From: Lentinus brumalis
Taxonomy: Eukaryota > Basidiomycota > Agaricomycetes > Polyporales > Polyporaceae
Direction of reading: 5' to 3'
DNA: 64,000 nucleotides
Assembly: GCA_001792895.1 (NCBI GenBank)
Contig: MARA01000020.1
Span: 669,913 to 733,912 of the forward strand
Below, in pieces: positions 11,513 through 22,272 of this stretch. The position numbers were made by a program, and so were the translations under genes. Numbering within the stretch: position 1 is the first letter of the stretch; each line of letters starts with the position of its first letter. The notes beneath the pieces are model-generated. The model was not told the origin of the DNA and did not search any database. It worked only from the letters and a program-made list of their open reading frames with translations.

Positions 11513-13489
11513 ATGTCTCGTGTGCACCTCCCCGCGCTGCCGCCTCTGACTCTGACTCTGATCCTAGAGACTACCGCGGCACTGGTGGTGTGCGCGACAG
11601 CCGTACTTCTTCTGCAGCGCCTTGTGTTCCACCCGCTCGCCAGGTTCCCTGGCCCGAAGCTTGCGGGGGCTTCGTGGTGGTACATGACGTACTACGAGGT
11701 TTTCAAGGACGGCGCGTTTGTCGAGCACCTGCAGCACCTCCACGCGCGATATGGTGAGTCTGTCCTGCTATCAGCTCTTGTGAGCTGCGTGATGACTCAG
11801 AGGACTCACCGAATTCGTGGGCAGGACCTGTGGTTCGAGTGGGCCCCAACCAGGTACGCTGCTGAGACTCGACATGATCGCTTGTATCTGATTGTAGGAG
11901 CGAATGCAGCTGCACTTCAACGCGCTCAACGCGTACGACGACATATACCTGCACCACCGGTTCACGAAGGACCCGCGGATGTACCTGTCGCTCAACCAGT
12001 CAGACTCGTCGCTGTGCATCGTTGACCTGAAGGAAATCAAGACCCGGAGGGAGATCCTCGGCCCCCTTTTCTCCCGGCGTGCTATCATCAAGCTCGAGCA
12101 CGTCGTCCTGTCGAAGGTCAGTCCTCTTTACAACAGATGACTCATTCTGACATATCATACCACCGACGGCGATTCTGCCATGAACACAGGTCAACCGGCT
12201 CATCGAACAACTAGGCCACTACGCGGAGGCAGGCAAGCCCGCCAACATCCGCCGCGCCTGCCGATCCGCCGCACTCGAGCTCATCTACGCCTACTGCTTC
12301 GCCACGCACGAAGACTTCGTCACCGCTCCCGACTTCTCTCACAAGTTCGTCGTCGAGTCCGAGATGACGTTCCCGCTCGTCCACCACTTCGTCCACTTCT
12401 CGTGGATGCTGCCCCTGTTGGTGCTGCAGACCCAGATCGCCGCGTGGTTCAAGCCGAGCGGTGACGGCGGCGTCCTGTACGACTCATATGGAGGACTGAA
12501 GAGCAAGATCGACGAGCTTGTTGCACATCCGGAGATGGTGGACCGGGACGAGCACGAGACGGTCTTCAACCACCTGTTGAGGCCGCATCCGGATAAAGGG
12601 CAGCTGGAGGTGCCTTCGACGAAGGTCCTTTGGGAGGAGGCGATCAATTTGATCGCTGCGGGGAGCGAGACAGTCGCGACTATCGTCAACGTCGGGATGT
12701 TCTACGTATTAAACGACCCCGTCGTCTACGGGAAGCTGACGGCGGAGCTGAAGAGCGCGTGGCCGGAGGTTGAGACGACTATACACTACGAGACGCTCGA
12801 GAAGTTGCCGTACCTGGTGCGTCCTCTTGCGCGCGGTGTCTTACAGCCCTGCATGTGTTCACTGACGGTGGTTGTGTGTTGTGTTGTGCAGACCGCCGTC
12901 GTGAAGGAGTCCCTGAGGATCGGACACGGGTTGGTGCACCCATTGCCGCGCGTGGTTGGCCCGACCGACGCAGTCATCGCAAGCTTCACTGTCCCTGCTG
13001 GAGTGCGTGAAGCTGTCAGTTACCTCATCTCTCATATAATGATCGTGACCTCTTCGTAGGCCGTGGTCGCGATGGGCGCGACCTTCGTCCACTTCAATCC
13101 GACCGTCTTCCCGCAGCCACACGCGTTCATGCCAGAGCGATGGCTCGGCAAGGACAAGGGCCATCTTGACCAATACCTGGTGTCCTTCTCCAAAGGTCCT
13201 CGAACGTGTCTCGGAATTAAGTGTGTCTTGAAATCATGGGTATCTATGGCGGTGCTGACGAGGGTGTACAGCCTAGCGTGGTGCGAGCTCTACCTCTTCT
13301 TCGGGTATCTCTTCCGGAAGCTGCATATGACACTGCATGAGACGACGTACGTGGAGCCTAAGAAGTGTCAGGAGCGAAGCTCGTTGCTGATGGCTTTGTA
13401 GGATGTACGATATGGCTTACCGGTGCCATCTCACCCCTACGTTCCGAGGGAGGATGCTTCATTGCAAGGTCGAGGTTCGGACCGATTGA
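11513..13489 (+). CDS. Cytochrome P450 no. 1 (trichodiene-oxygenase-like class)
   Basis: Membrane-anchored monooxygenase. The start at 11513 gives an N-terminal hydrophobic anchor (TLILETTAALVVCATAVLLL) and the proline-rich hinge RFPGPK. At least seven short introns divide the rest. Diagnostic motifs: VRVGPNQ, I-helix LIAAGSETV (Glu-Thr in place of the usual Asp/Glu-Thr-Thr), ExxR as KESLR, PERW, and the haem loop FSKGPRTCLGI with its Cys ligand. The tail exon MYDMAYRCHLTPTFRGRMLH ends at 13489. The FPGPK..WYMTYYE and GPVVRVGPNQLHF pattern resembles fungal TRI4/CYP58-type P450s, but substrate cannot be inferred. A close paralogue lies 3.5 kb away on the opposite strand. Confidence 0.9.
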
Positions 13490-13661
13490 CGCGTCGCGTA
13501 AACAGTGCGTTTTGCACTCAGATGGGTCTTTCAAACAAGATGATGCGATGCACCTCTCGAAAAGGAACTGAGTAAGAAAAAGAGACAACAAGTCCGAAGC
13601 TCCAGTCGTGAATCGAAACCCCCAGGTTCAGAGTCTTCATACGATACATGAAAGGCGATGA

Positions 13662-14500
13662 TTACTCAGCCCCGTTCATGCGTGGAAGGGGAAGGGCCGG
13701 CGCGGGCTGCCTCTTGGTATTGTTCCTATTCGTCCTGTCGTATAATACGATGAGCATCAGCTTCCAGAAAGACTTCAAGCAGAAGCAACGCACGAAGTCG
13801 TTGATCCAAGCCCACCGCCAAAGCGCCTGCGGCTCCTCCCTGACCTTCCTCGAGCAACTCGCCCAACTCCCTTTTCAACACCCTGAGGGCGTGCCGCAGG
13901 GCACCGGGTTGGTCGGGCGTTCTGAAAGACACACTGTACGTGTTGTACAACGCGAACATGCCCTCGTACGCGAAGCTCCGTCTTTACCTGTAGTCCACAG
14001 TGTTCCGTCAACCTCTGCAGCGCTGCCTCCTCCGCAAGGCGACGTATTTCAGCCTCTAGCCATATATTGATGCCTGTGGGAATCTGGACTGGAAAATGAA
14101 GTATTTCGCCAGGAGCCTTGCCGAGCAGCCGGGCGAGACCCTCTGAGATGGGGATGGGGCTACGTGATGGCCTGCATAGCGGAGGAGAAAGCCTTTTTTG
14201 TACGCGAACCCGTAGGCGATGAGGTGAAGTGTTTCCTCCAGAGGCTCGTTGGCTCTACTACGTGACACATGCCCGCAGTATGCCCACTGGTTGGCTTGAA
14301 GGTCTTCCCTGTACATGACGTTCATGACGCCCGACACACACGATCTATATCCTCATATATGTATGAGCTCCTTCGAGATGAGAGACGATGACCCACCGTT
14401 GCTGGACGAACTTCGAGTATGCATTGGTCGAGGAAAGGCGACAGCGAGACGATCAGGTGGTTCATGAAGAGCGCGTTGTAACCTGCCTGCAATCTTTACC
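13662..14500 (-). pseudogene. Unidentified multi-exon gene with frame breaks
   Basis: Several minus-strand segments read like protein but do not join cleanly: YNALFMNHLIVSLSPFLDQC, then YREDLQANQWAYCGHV and NEPLEETLHLIAYGFAYKK, then ISEGLARLLGKAPGEILHF and EAEIRRLAEEAALQRL, then MFALYNTYSVSFRTPDQPG, then WRWAWINDFVRCFCLK ending at 13662. A run of six A near 14205 puts the next good stretch out of frame, and a second shift near 13850 has no possible intron. I do not recognise the family. It is either a decaying gene or an intact gene with indel errors. It lies between P450 no. 1 and S26. Confidence 0.45.
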
Positions 14501-14586
14501 ATGATACATACGATGCGGGACATGCGCGTTACAAGGAAGCATGGATAGCGGCGAGATACGGAATACAATGCAGATATGTGAGACGC

Positions 14587-15255
14587 CTATGCTCCTCGCG
14601 CAGCTGCTGCCTTGGCATCCTCAGCCGCGGCAACAGCGGGGTTGACCTTCTTGCCATCCTTCCACCGGACACGGGGAGGGGGTGCACGGTTGCGACGACC
14701 CTCACGCGAACGGACACGAACGACTGCACATGATGTGAGGATGATAGGACTGCTAGGAATAGTCCGAGAACGTACCATGCGAGTGGATAGCGCAAGACAC
14801 GCAGTACGCAATTTTGATGTAGAGCTTGGGGATGACGTACTCTGCAGGAACACCACGTTGAGATGAATGGACGTAGGTCGGGGACACAACAAGGGAAACG
14901 CACCCTGGTACACGCTAGCCTCGCTCAGATCACGAACCGCCGCCGTCTCGACCATGTTACGGACGGTGAAACGCTTGATGGCCTTGTCCTTGGGGACGCA
15001 TCGCGAGCAGTTCGAGCAGCGGACAAAGTTGACGTGGCCGCGGCCGTTCTTGTTGCGTCCGTTGTTTCTTCTCTTCTTGGTCTGAACGCGGAAGGGTCAG
15101 CAACTCGCCTGGAAACTTGCCAGCCGCCCTGTGTCATCCAGAGTCCCGCCTCGCCATCCAACACTTCTTTACACAGTTTCCGTCCGTTCCACCTCGAGCT
15201 TGCGTCGACAGGGTTCCTCTGGGCTGTTTGAAAGCATGAACAGGACACTCACCAT
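14587..15255 (-). CDS. RPS26: 40S ribosomal protein S26 (eS26)
   Basis: Small-subunit ribosomal protein at the mRNA exit channel. Exon 1 contributes only the ATG (15255-15253), and the intron begins immediately with GTGAGT. Exon 2 starts [19 protein letters not shown] and has the zinc-binding Cys pairs ([14 protein letters not shown] after the next introns). Later exons give [14 protein letters not shown] and [15 protein letters not shown], with an Ala-rich end (AAAARGA). Length (about 120 residues) and sequence match the family throughout, with intact splice phases. An initiator codon isolated by an intron is common in fungal ribosomal protein genes. Confidence 0.97.
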
Positions 15256-15500
15256 GGTGAATCGGGTGTCTTGACGGTACGATGGACGGGGACCCGATGC
15301 GCCTGAGGTCGCGCTTCTGTGTGAGGCGTCTACGACCACTGCCACCCGCCTGCCCTAAACGGGGACGCCCGCACGTGACGCAGAGCAAATGCCCGTCCAA
15401 ATCGGGAAACAATAGCGGAATGGCAAGAACCACGAGAGGAACAAAGACAATGGAGTGCGTCGCTATAATTCCATGCGCGACGCTATTGTCTAGCAAAGCA

Positions 15501-15506
15501 TATAAA
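15501..15506 (+). promoter_or_regulatory. TATA-like box
   Basis: TATAAA lies 174 bp upstream of the start codon of the secreted protein gene, in the shared divergent promoter with S26 (424 bp between the two start codons). No other element is recognised in this interval. Confidence 0.4.
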
Positions 15507-15679
15507 CCACCACTCGTCGCCACCGTTTGTCGTGGTGTGCTCGGGCTCGGTGCTCACTCTCGCTTTCCTCACAATCTCTTTCCTCAAACTTCCCTCTGGC
15601 ATCCAGTGTTCGAAGCCTGGTGCTTCACTTGACTCGCTCACATTACTATCCCTCTCGTCGAACCACGACTGTACCAGCC

Positions 15680-16844
15680 ATGATTGCTATCTTTGCTGCT
15701 TTGGTTTCTCTTGCTCTGACCCCTGTGGTCCACTCTGCCCCGACCAGCTCGCTCGATGCGAGCGTCTTCCTACAGAACGGCAAGGATGCGCAGGCCCTGA
15801 ACGCGGTGTTCGCAAACATAAGCACAACTGACTCATGCAACGGTGGGTTCTGCATTCCAGCTGATATGCGACCTTCCAAGCTAATGCTTCCTCTGACAGA
15901 CGGAGAGATGGCGTGCGTCACGAACTCTCTCGCTCACTGCGTGAATGCCACTTGGCAACTGGAGGCGTGCTCAGATTCGCTCTCCTGCTTTGCTGTGCCA
16001 TCTGTGCGAGAGCAAGGGACTGTACGTACGAGTATTGCTTACAAGGAGATATCTGATTCGCTGATCAACTTCACAGGTCATCTCCTGCTCCACGAACGCA
16101 ACGGCTCTCGCTATCATCAGTGCGTCCGGGGCTACTGGCGGTATTGCTGCCAACAGCACCGGTGCCGCCGTGGAACTCCCTATGGACTGCGACGGTGATG
16201 ACGAAAGCGACCCCTCCGACAACGCCTCCGAGTCGTCCTCCGCCTCAGTCCCCGTTTCAACCTCCGTGTCTACGGACGCATCGGCCACCTTCACGCAACA
16301 GCCCTCCTCCGCTTCCGCAGTAACGTCTTCTGCGTCCGCCTCGGCCAACCTCACGCAACAGCCATCCTCCGCTTCCGCTTCCGCAGTCACGTCCGCTGCG
16401 TCCGCCTCGACCACAGGCTCCAGCAACAGCATCGCCAACGGCGTAGTCACGGTGACCGTCACCGTAGCCCCGACATCCACGGCCTCTTCCGAGACGCTCA
16501 CTGTGGACCCCTCGGAAGCCTCCAGCATACTCTCGAGCATCGCGGCCCAATCCGATGCATCTATTACGACTATCTTCCCCTCATCTGCATCCCTCGCATC
16601 GACCATGTCCGCCGCGAGCGTCACGGACTCCGCTATTTCAAGCGCGGAGGCGAGCAGCGCGACGCCCATCTCGAGCGGGCAGGTCGCCGCCGCGTCTTCC
16701 CCGAGCACTAGCCTCCCTACTATCTCCGCTGCCCCCGTCTCTACGATCAAGCTGCAAGGCAAAGTGGCGTCTTCTTCGGCCGACGCGACAGCCACCGCGT
16801 CCGCGGGCTCTAACTCGGGCTCCGGGGACGGCTACTCGTACTGA
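15680..16844 (+). CDS. Secreted Cys-domain protein with long Ser/Thr/Ala-rich tail
   Basis: The start at 15680 gives a signal peptide (MIAIFAALVSLALTPVVHSA). If the 57-nt stretch after TTDSCN is removed as an intron, the mature N-terminus reads SCNDGEMACVTNSLAHC and CFAVPSVREQGT, then VISC: a small disulfide domain (C..DGE.AC....A.CVN..W....C...L.C.A) seen in many Agaricomycete secreted proteins. The rest is a low-complexity Ser/Thr/Ala tail with two near-identical blocks around TQQPSSASA (about 16280-16400) and VTVTVTVAPTSTAS, likely heavily O-glycosylated. Ending GDGYSY at 16844 without a hydrophobic tail argues against a GPI anchor. A cell-wall or extracellular role is inferred; enzymatic function is not visible. 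Confidence 0.75.
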
Positions 16845-17030
16845 ACGGGCTTCCTCTTCAATGGATAATCTCACGCTTAGACACGTTTTGTGTATCGCCA
16901 ACTCACTTCCTGTAGCATAGACACTGTATCTTTCCTTAACGCCTCGCTAGCACGATGGACTTGTAACTTATACTCAGAAGGTCTGTAATGGATTCCCCGC
17001 ACGCGCTCGTTTGACATAAGAACTGCGAGC

Positions 17031-17196
17031 TCAGCCCTCCCGGACCTTGACCTTGCAGTGCAACATCTTGCCCTCGAAGACAGCTGTGAACTTGCACCTG
17101 TACTTCATGTCTTCCGCACTGTATGCCGATCAGGTTGCGTCTCAATGGTAGGATCGTATAACTCACGTTGTGTCGTACAGCTCCATATCCAGTCTG
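17031..17196 (-). pseudogene. Displaced C-terminal exons of P450 no. 2
   Basis: On the minus strand RLDMELYDTT, a 47-nt GT-AG intron and then AEDMKYRCKFTAVFEGKMLH ending at 17031 match the C-terminus of P450 no. 1 (MYDMAYRCHL...FRGRMLHCKVEV). The upstream neighbour in the gene (YLFRR) now lies on the far side of a 277-bp LTR. The frame and intron of this tail are intact, so separation is recent. Confidence 0.85.
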
Positions 17197-17473
17197 TGTT
17201 GAAGGGGGCACCTAACGCAGTGTACGCACCCGGCAACTCACCTGTGTGAACGCTAGTGCAGTGGCACGAGAGGAGGCAGAATGCGACTTGTGTATTGGCC
17301 CTGCAGGGGCTGTCCTTAAATACTACTTACAGGGCGGATTATGTAATACCAGTGAATACTAAATAAAGTAACTGATATCAATCACTGATAAGTGATAACT
17401 TATTCACATGAATCAGTACGGCTCCACCGGTAATCCGTGAACCGGTCGGCCCGGAACTCATCCGAGTTCAACA
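17197..17473. mobile_element. Solo LTR (277 bp) inserted in P450 no. 2
   Basis: The segment begins TGTTGAA and ends TTCAACA, giving the TG...CA rule and a 7-bp inverted terminus. It is flanked by a perfect 5-bp direct repeat GTCTG (17192-17196 and 17474-17478). Removing the segment and one repeat restores a P450 tail collinear with the paralogue. No internal retroelement sequence is present. Read on the minus strand it has a TATTTAAGG box. It is unrelated to the Gypsy LTR at 42822. Confidence 0.85.
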
Positions 17474-19226
17474 GTCTGCGGAATAGATAGCCAAAGAGCA
17501 GGTATAGTTCACACCACCCCAGACTATACAGCACCACCGCCAGTGAGTGACCAATACAAGAGATACGGGAAACGATACGCACTTCATACCAATGCACGCA
17601 CGAGGGCCCTTCGAGAACGCGACGAGGTGTTTCTCCAGGCCGCCCTTGCTCTCTAGCCATCGCTCCGGGACGAACTCGCGCGGCCTTGGAAACACATCAG
17701 GGTTGAAGTGTACGAACATCGCACCCATGGCTGCGATTGTCTGGGGAAGTGCAAGATTAGCACATGGAAGCAAGCATAAGGACATATACTCACGCCTGCC
17801 GGGACGTCGAAGCCTGCTATAGACGTATCTCTCGGGCTGACAACGCGAGGAGCTGGGATGACCACTCCATGTGCAAGCCGCAACGATTCCTTGATTACTG
17901 CAGTCTAAGAGCGGAATTATAGTCAGCAAAGGGCAAGAGGATGTAGCGCAGGCACGCCAGACGTACGAGATACGGCAGCTTCTCCAAGGCCTCGTAGCCC
18001 ATCTTCGCCTCCGGGTCAGGCCACGCGCTGTGGAGCTCCAGCACGAGCCGTTTGTGAACAGCCGGATCGTTCAAGACATAGAATAGCCCAAATGTCGCCA
18101 CAGTGGACACTGTCTCCCCGCCAGCGGCGATGAGGTCCACCGCCTCCTCCCACAGCACCTTCTTCGACGGCACCTCCGGCTGCCCCTTCTCAGGATGGGG
18201 CCTCAGCAGATGGTGGAACACCGTCTCGTGCTCCTCCTTCTCCACCGTCTCCGGATGCGCGACGAGCTCGTCGATCTTGCTCCGCAGCCGGAAGTACGAG
18301 TCCATGATCCTCGCCTCGTTGTCGCTCGGGCGGACCCACGCGGCGACGTGTGTGGAGAGGATGAGCAGCGGGTACACCCAGGCGAAGTGCACGACCCAGT
18401 GGAAGACTTTGAACGTCATCTCGGACTCGATGACGAACTTGTGCGAGAAGCCGGGCGCGGAGATGAAGGGCTCGTTCGTCGCGAAGCAGTAGGCGTATAT
18501 GAGCTCGAGGGCGGTGGACCGGAGTGCGCGGCGCATGTTGGCTGGGCGGCCGGTCTCGGCATATTTATAGAGCGCGTTGAGGAGAGCGTTGACCTGGCAG
18601 ACCTAGGTGAGGAGGACGACCGTCGTAACAAGGTGAAATGTACCTTCGACTGTACCACATGCTCTAGCTTGAGGATAGCGCGGCGAGAGAACAGAGGTCC
18701 AAGAATCTCTCTGCGAGTCTTCACCTCGCGCAGGTCAATGAGACACAGCAGCGAGTCATCCTGGTGGAGTGGTCCGTAGAACTTGGGGTCCTTGGTGAAG
18801 CGATGACCGTGCAGGTAGATGTCGTTGTAAGCCTCGATAGCGCTGAAATGCAGCTGCATGGTCCATCAGCATACGCGCCGAGCTCACAAGGAGGGTTCGG
18901 GTGCGCACCTGGTTAGGACCAATCCTGATCACGGGTCCTGCAGGTTGGAGGTCAACATAGCTATGTCAATGAAATGGAGCGGGCGGTGCAGTACCATATT
19001 TCGCGTGTAGGACCTCCAGGTGCTCGACGAGCCCTCCGTTCAACCAGACTTCATAGTAAGTCATATACCAGCATGTTGCTGCGGCCAACCTTGGGCCTGG
19101 GAACCTCGACAACCGATGGAAGTACAGTCGTTGGACAGCCATGCCGAGACCTGTGATAAGCAGGAGGGTAAAGATAGTCCTCAAACCGAGATGAGAGAAA
19201 AAAAGCTTCTGTTCGAAAGTCGCCAT
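17400..19226 (-). CDS. Cytochrome P450 no. 2, C-terminus altered by LTR
   Basis: Paralogue of P450 no. 1 with the same exon plan. The start at 19226 gives an N-terminal anchor (RTIFTLLLITGLGMAV), then RFPGPR, VIRIGPNQ, FTKDPKFYGPL, REILGPLFSRRAILKLEHVV, I-helix LIAAGGETVST, ExxR as KESLR, PERW and haem loop FSKGPRACIGM. After LGWCELYLLFGYLFRRL the frame enters the solo LTR and stops at 17400 after about 23 LTR-encoded residues (DEFRADRFTDYRW). The original tail of about 35 residues is stranded at 17031-17196. The haem ligand and helices before it are intact, so a folded but altered enzyme is possible. The two paralogues are convergent, with S26 and the secreted protein gene between them. Confidence 0.85.
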
Positions 19227-19951
19227 GGTGGTAGCTAACTGGGTGACGAGTCCTGCCGCGAGGGCCTCGCGCCCGAGAAGTACTTCCCGCCGAAGAATTG
19301 TGGGCGTAAGCTGAACATATACTACTTTCCCAGTACATCGGAACCCATGTGCGTCCTTGATGAACAGGGCCATTCATCTCGGCTTGAAGACAGAGCACTG
19401 GCACAGCCGGAGGATACTCGCGACTGAGAGCCTACGACCGACCATGGAGTCATGAGTGTGCGAGTGTGCGACTAGACGGCTTGCTGAGATAACAAACTGA
19501 ACTCGCAGGGGCCGCCCATGGATATCCGACAGGCGCATGGTAGATGGCCCTGCTTCTTTACCGGCGCGATGATAAGTATGAGCTACCGGAGCGTGCTGTT
19601 ACGTGTCGCGCGATCAGCGAGGTCATCCTCTGTAAGAGTCAATATGCAGTTAGCTCGATGCGAACAACCACGAGGAACATAATGATCACACGCACCTCCA
19701 ATTTCGTCGACCCGCGCGCCTTGCGGTGGACGAACAATACTTGGGCAGCACTTTTGACTTCAAGCTCTAAGAGCTATGCCTGAATAAATTCAGACCTGCA
19801 AATTGAATCATGATCTAGTCCATACAATTAAAGTGATACATGCAAGCGACGCGCAACCCTGGGATCGCGAAGAGCACATAGAATTGGAAAAAACTGCTGT
19901 GCTGGTCACGGCACAGGAGTAGTTTGAATCGGCAGCAGCGTCCTCTCGTCT
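19227..19951. other. Intergenic, no supported gene
   Basis: 5' flank of P450 no. 2 and 3' flank of the D-amino-acid oxidase gene. Open frames are short and without recognisable content. Confidence 0.5.
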
Positions 19952-21554
19952 TCACAATTGCGGCGAGGCAAGCGCCTTCTCCAGCAAATCTAGCGCAACG
20001 GACGCGCTGCCCCACGACGACTGGTATCCACCTCCACCATGTCTGCCACCAATCCGTCAGCCAATGCACCGCCCAGAGAAAGCCCGGACATATATACACT
20101 CACCCATAGTTGAACACCAGCGGAATCCTCCCCTGCCCCTCCCGCCCGGGCACCCACTCGACATCAAGCCGTATCCCGCCCTTCCGCTGCGGGCGGAAAC
20201 CGCAACCCTCCTCGAGTATGAGGGAGCGGATGTCGTCGACTGTTCCAGGCCGCTGTGCACGTATATTGGGCGGGACGAGCTCAGGACAGAGCGCGAGGCA
20301 GCGCTCGAGGATGTCAGTCGTCGTCTCCGGGCGTGCGGCGGGATACCAATCGTTGTCCTCCTTCGTGCCGCCAAGGATAACCTGCATCGACGACAACGCA
20401 GTCAGAAGGCGGAGTGAGAATCCACGTAGGAACACGCACGTCTCCAGAGCGCCGGGGAATGATGTACGTCCAGCGGCCCTGCTCGGCATGGCTCACGGTC
20501 CGCCCGAACGTGATCCACGGCGCGCGGACGATGACGACCTGCCCGCGGACGGGGTACATGTCCTTGTCCTCAACTCCTCCAAGCGTACGGGCGCCCAGCC
20601 CGGGGCATACGATGACGGCGTCGACCGGGGTCGAGTCCGCACGGCCGCGCCGGAAGAGACCCGGGCCGCCCTCGATGACCTGCGAGACATGCTGGACAGA
20701 GCCACGGGCAATCTTGCCGCCGCGGGCGAGGAAGCGCGACAGGAGGTAGGGCAGGTATACGGGGGTGTCGATGTTGATTGTCGTGAAGGTCGTGCCGGCG
20801 AGAGCCCCCGGGACGAGCGAGTCGGTGGGGAGTTGCTTGAACTGTGATATTCGGATGTGTCGGGTGTGCGCTGAGGAGAGGAGGAAGAAGCGTACGTACG
20901 TCGGGCATCCAGTCGAGGCCTTCGTCGCGCCCGTCGAGGAGATAGTCGGTCTGCGAGATACGCATGAAGCAGTGTTCTGCTTGTCCGCCGGGGGCGGAGA
21001 GCTCCCACATCACGTCGAACGTCTCCTTGTCGATGGCTAGTGCGATCAAGGTGCGATGGACGAACCATGCGTGAACATCGGTGAGTCCAGAGATGCAAGG
21101 AAACTGGCGTACCCATTTGTTTCTCATCTCGGCCTGCATGGCTGACATGATGCGCTCCCTAGGATCGTGAGGAGGTCCATCAGCGATTCAGCCGCAAGTG
21201 TCGGTCGACTGTCGCTGGCTCAACAGCACCGTCATCAGTCCCAGCGATGCTCATGCAGGCGGCAATCCAACTGGACCTCCGGGTGCTGCGACCTACAAGA
21301 TACGCTCATCCACGCATAAGGCATACGACGACGTACCGCCCACAAACTGGTGTATGTGATAGTCTTAGGATCGGTCGGGAACGTCTCTGCGACGACTGTG
21401 ACATTATACCCGCCTTTCTCCTGAATCTTCACGGCGGTGGTGAGTCCAACCACCCCTGTCCGATGGAGTCAAGGTCGCATTCGACGCGGAGAGTTGAATG
21501 CATACCGGCACCGATCACGACAAGGTTCTTGGGGAGGTTATGAGGGGACGACAT
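19952..21554 (-). CDS. D-amino-acid oxidase family flavoenzyme
   Basis: FAD-dependent oxidase predicted to deaminate D-amino acids to 2-oxo acids with H2O2. The start at 21554 gives MSSPHNLPKNLVVIGAG, then an intron and VVGLTTAVKIQEKGG, forming the Rossmann GxGxxGL FAD motif. Later exons give TFPTDPKTITYTSLWA, MQAEMRNKW, FTTINIDTPVYLPYL, DAVIVCPGLGARTLGG, YPVRGQVVIVRAPW and PLVFNYG. The C-terminal exon has HGGGGYQSSWGSA, the family signature that closes the FAD site, ending ASPQL at 19952. The exon between TSLWA and DPRERIMSAMQAEM could not be joined with certainty, because an in-frame TGA lies just upstream of the latter. No canonical SKL peroxisomal signal is seen. Confidence 0.88.
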
Positions 21555-22272
21555 GGGCACTTCGAATGCTACTTCTAGGACCAATCTTCAGGCTTTTATG
21601 GGGCACAGATGAGACGTTCGTGGGAGTACAGATACGGCGATGACTCGATAAGTAGTACTTGTCTAGAACACATGAGGATGCCATATATGCCAGAACTCAC
21701 CGCCATGGCGCAGCTACGACGGCATACCGATGTCACCCGAACTCCCCAACTCCCGAACTCCCGTACTCGACCTCAGCTGCCTTCATCCCATAACGTGTCT
21801 TGCAGCGAGACGATTCTTGATGGCATTGGACAACGAGGAAATTCGAAGCGACTGTTCTCCTGGAGAAATATATTCACGAGAGTCGTAAATCGAAGGAAAA
21901 TATGTAGCTCTCGCTACTATCTAGAAGTCCATCATCGCGGTTGATGAACAACGCATAGAGCTGCTAGCGAAAGGAGAGCGATCCTCTGCGCCGCTACAAA
22001 TGGCCCCCGACCGGTGAGGATGCCTGGAGAGGGGTGATAAGGAGAGGCGACAAGCCTCGAAACGCCCGCGAAATTTGTTTATATAGCGGCGGTTCTCCCA
22101 ACATGGCAATTCCCGCCCACAGTACCGGCCCGGAAGCTGAGGCGGGGAAATGATGTAATGAGCGCTTGGCCGCCCTAGCCTCCAGTCTCGCACACGCAGC
22201 CTCGAGCTCACGCCGCAAATACTGTTCTTCTTTTCCCACTGCCAGCGACATCGACGACATCAGCCACGACAC
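21555..22272. other. Divergent promoter region
   Basis: Divergent intergenic region between the oxidase and the Ysc84/SH3 gene. A TTATATAG box at about 22079-22086 lies roughly 190 bp before the SH3 gene start. A short direct repeat (CCCGAACTCC CCAACTCCCGAA) is near 21737-21765. No gene is supported. Confidence 0.5.

Noticed and set aside
15971..16795. 274-codon minus-strand frame opposite the secreted protein
   Set aside because: A mirror of the Ser/Ala-rich repeat tail; low-complexity acidic translation.
17197..17473. Interpretation of the P450 insertion as a MITE
   Set aside because: The 7-bp inverted termini are short, and the TG...CA ends with a 5-bp duplication fit a solo LTR better. 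A MITE would usually have longer terminal inverted repeats.
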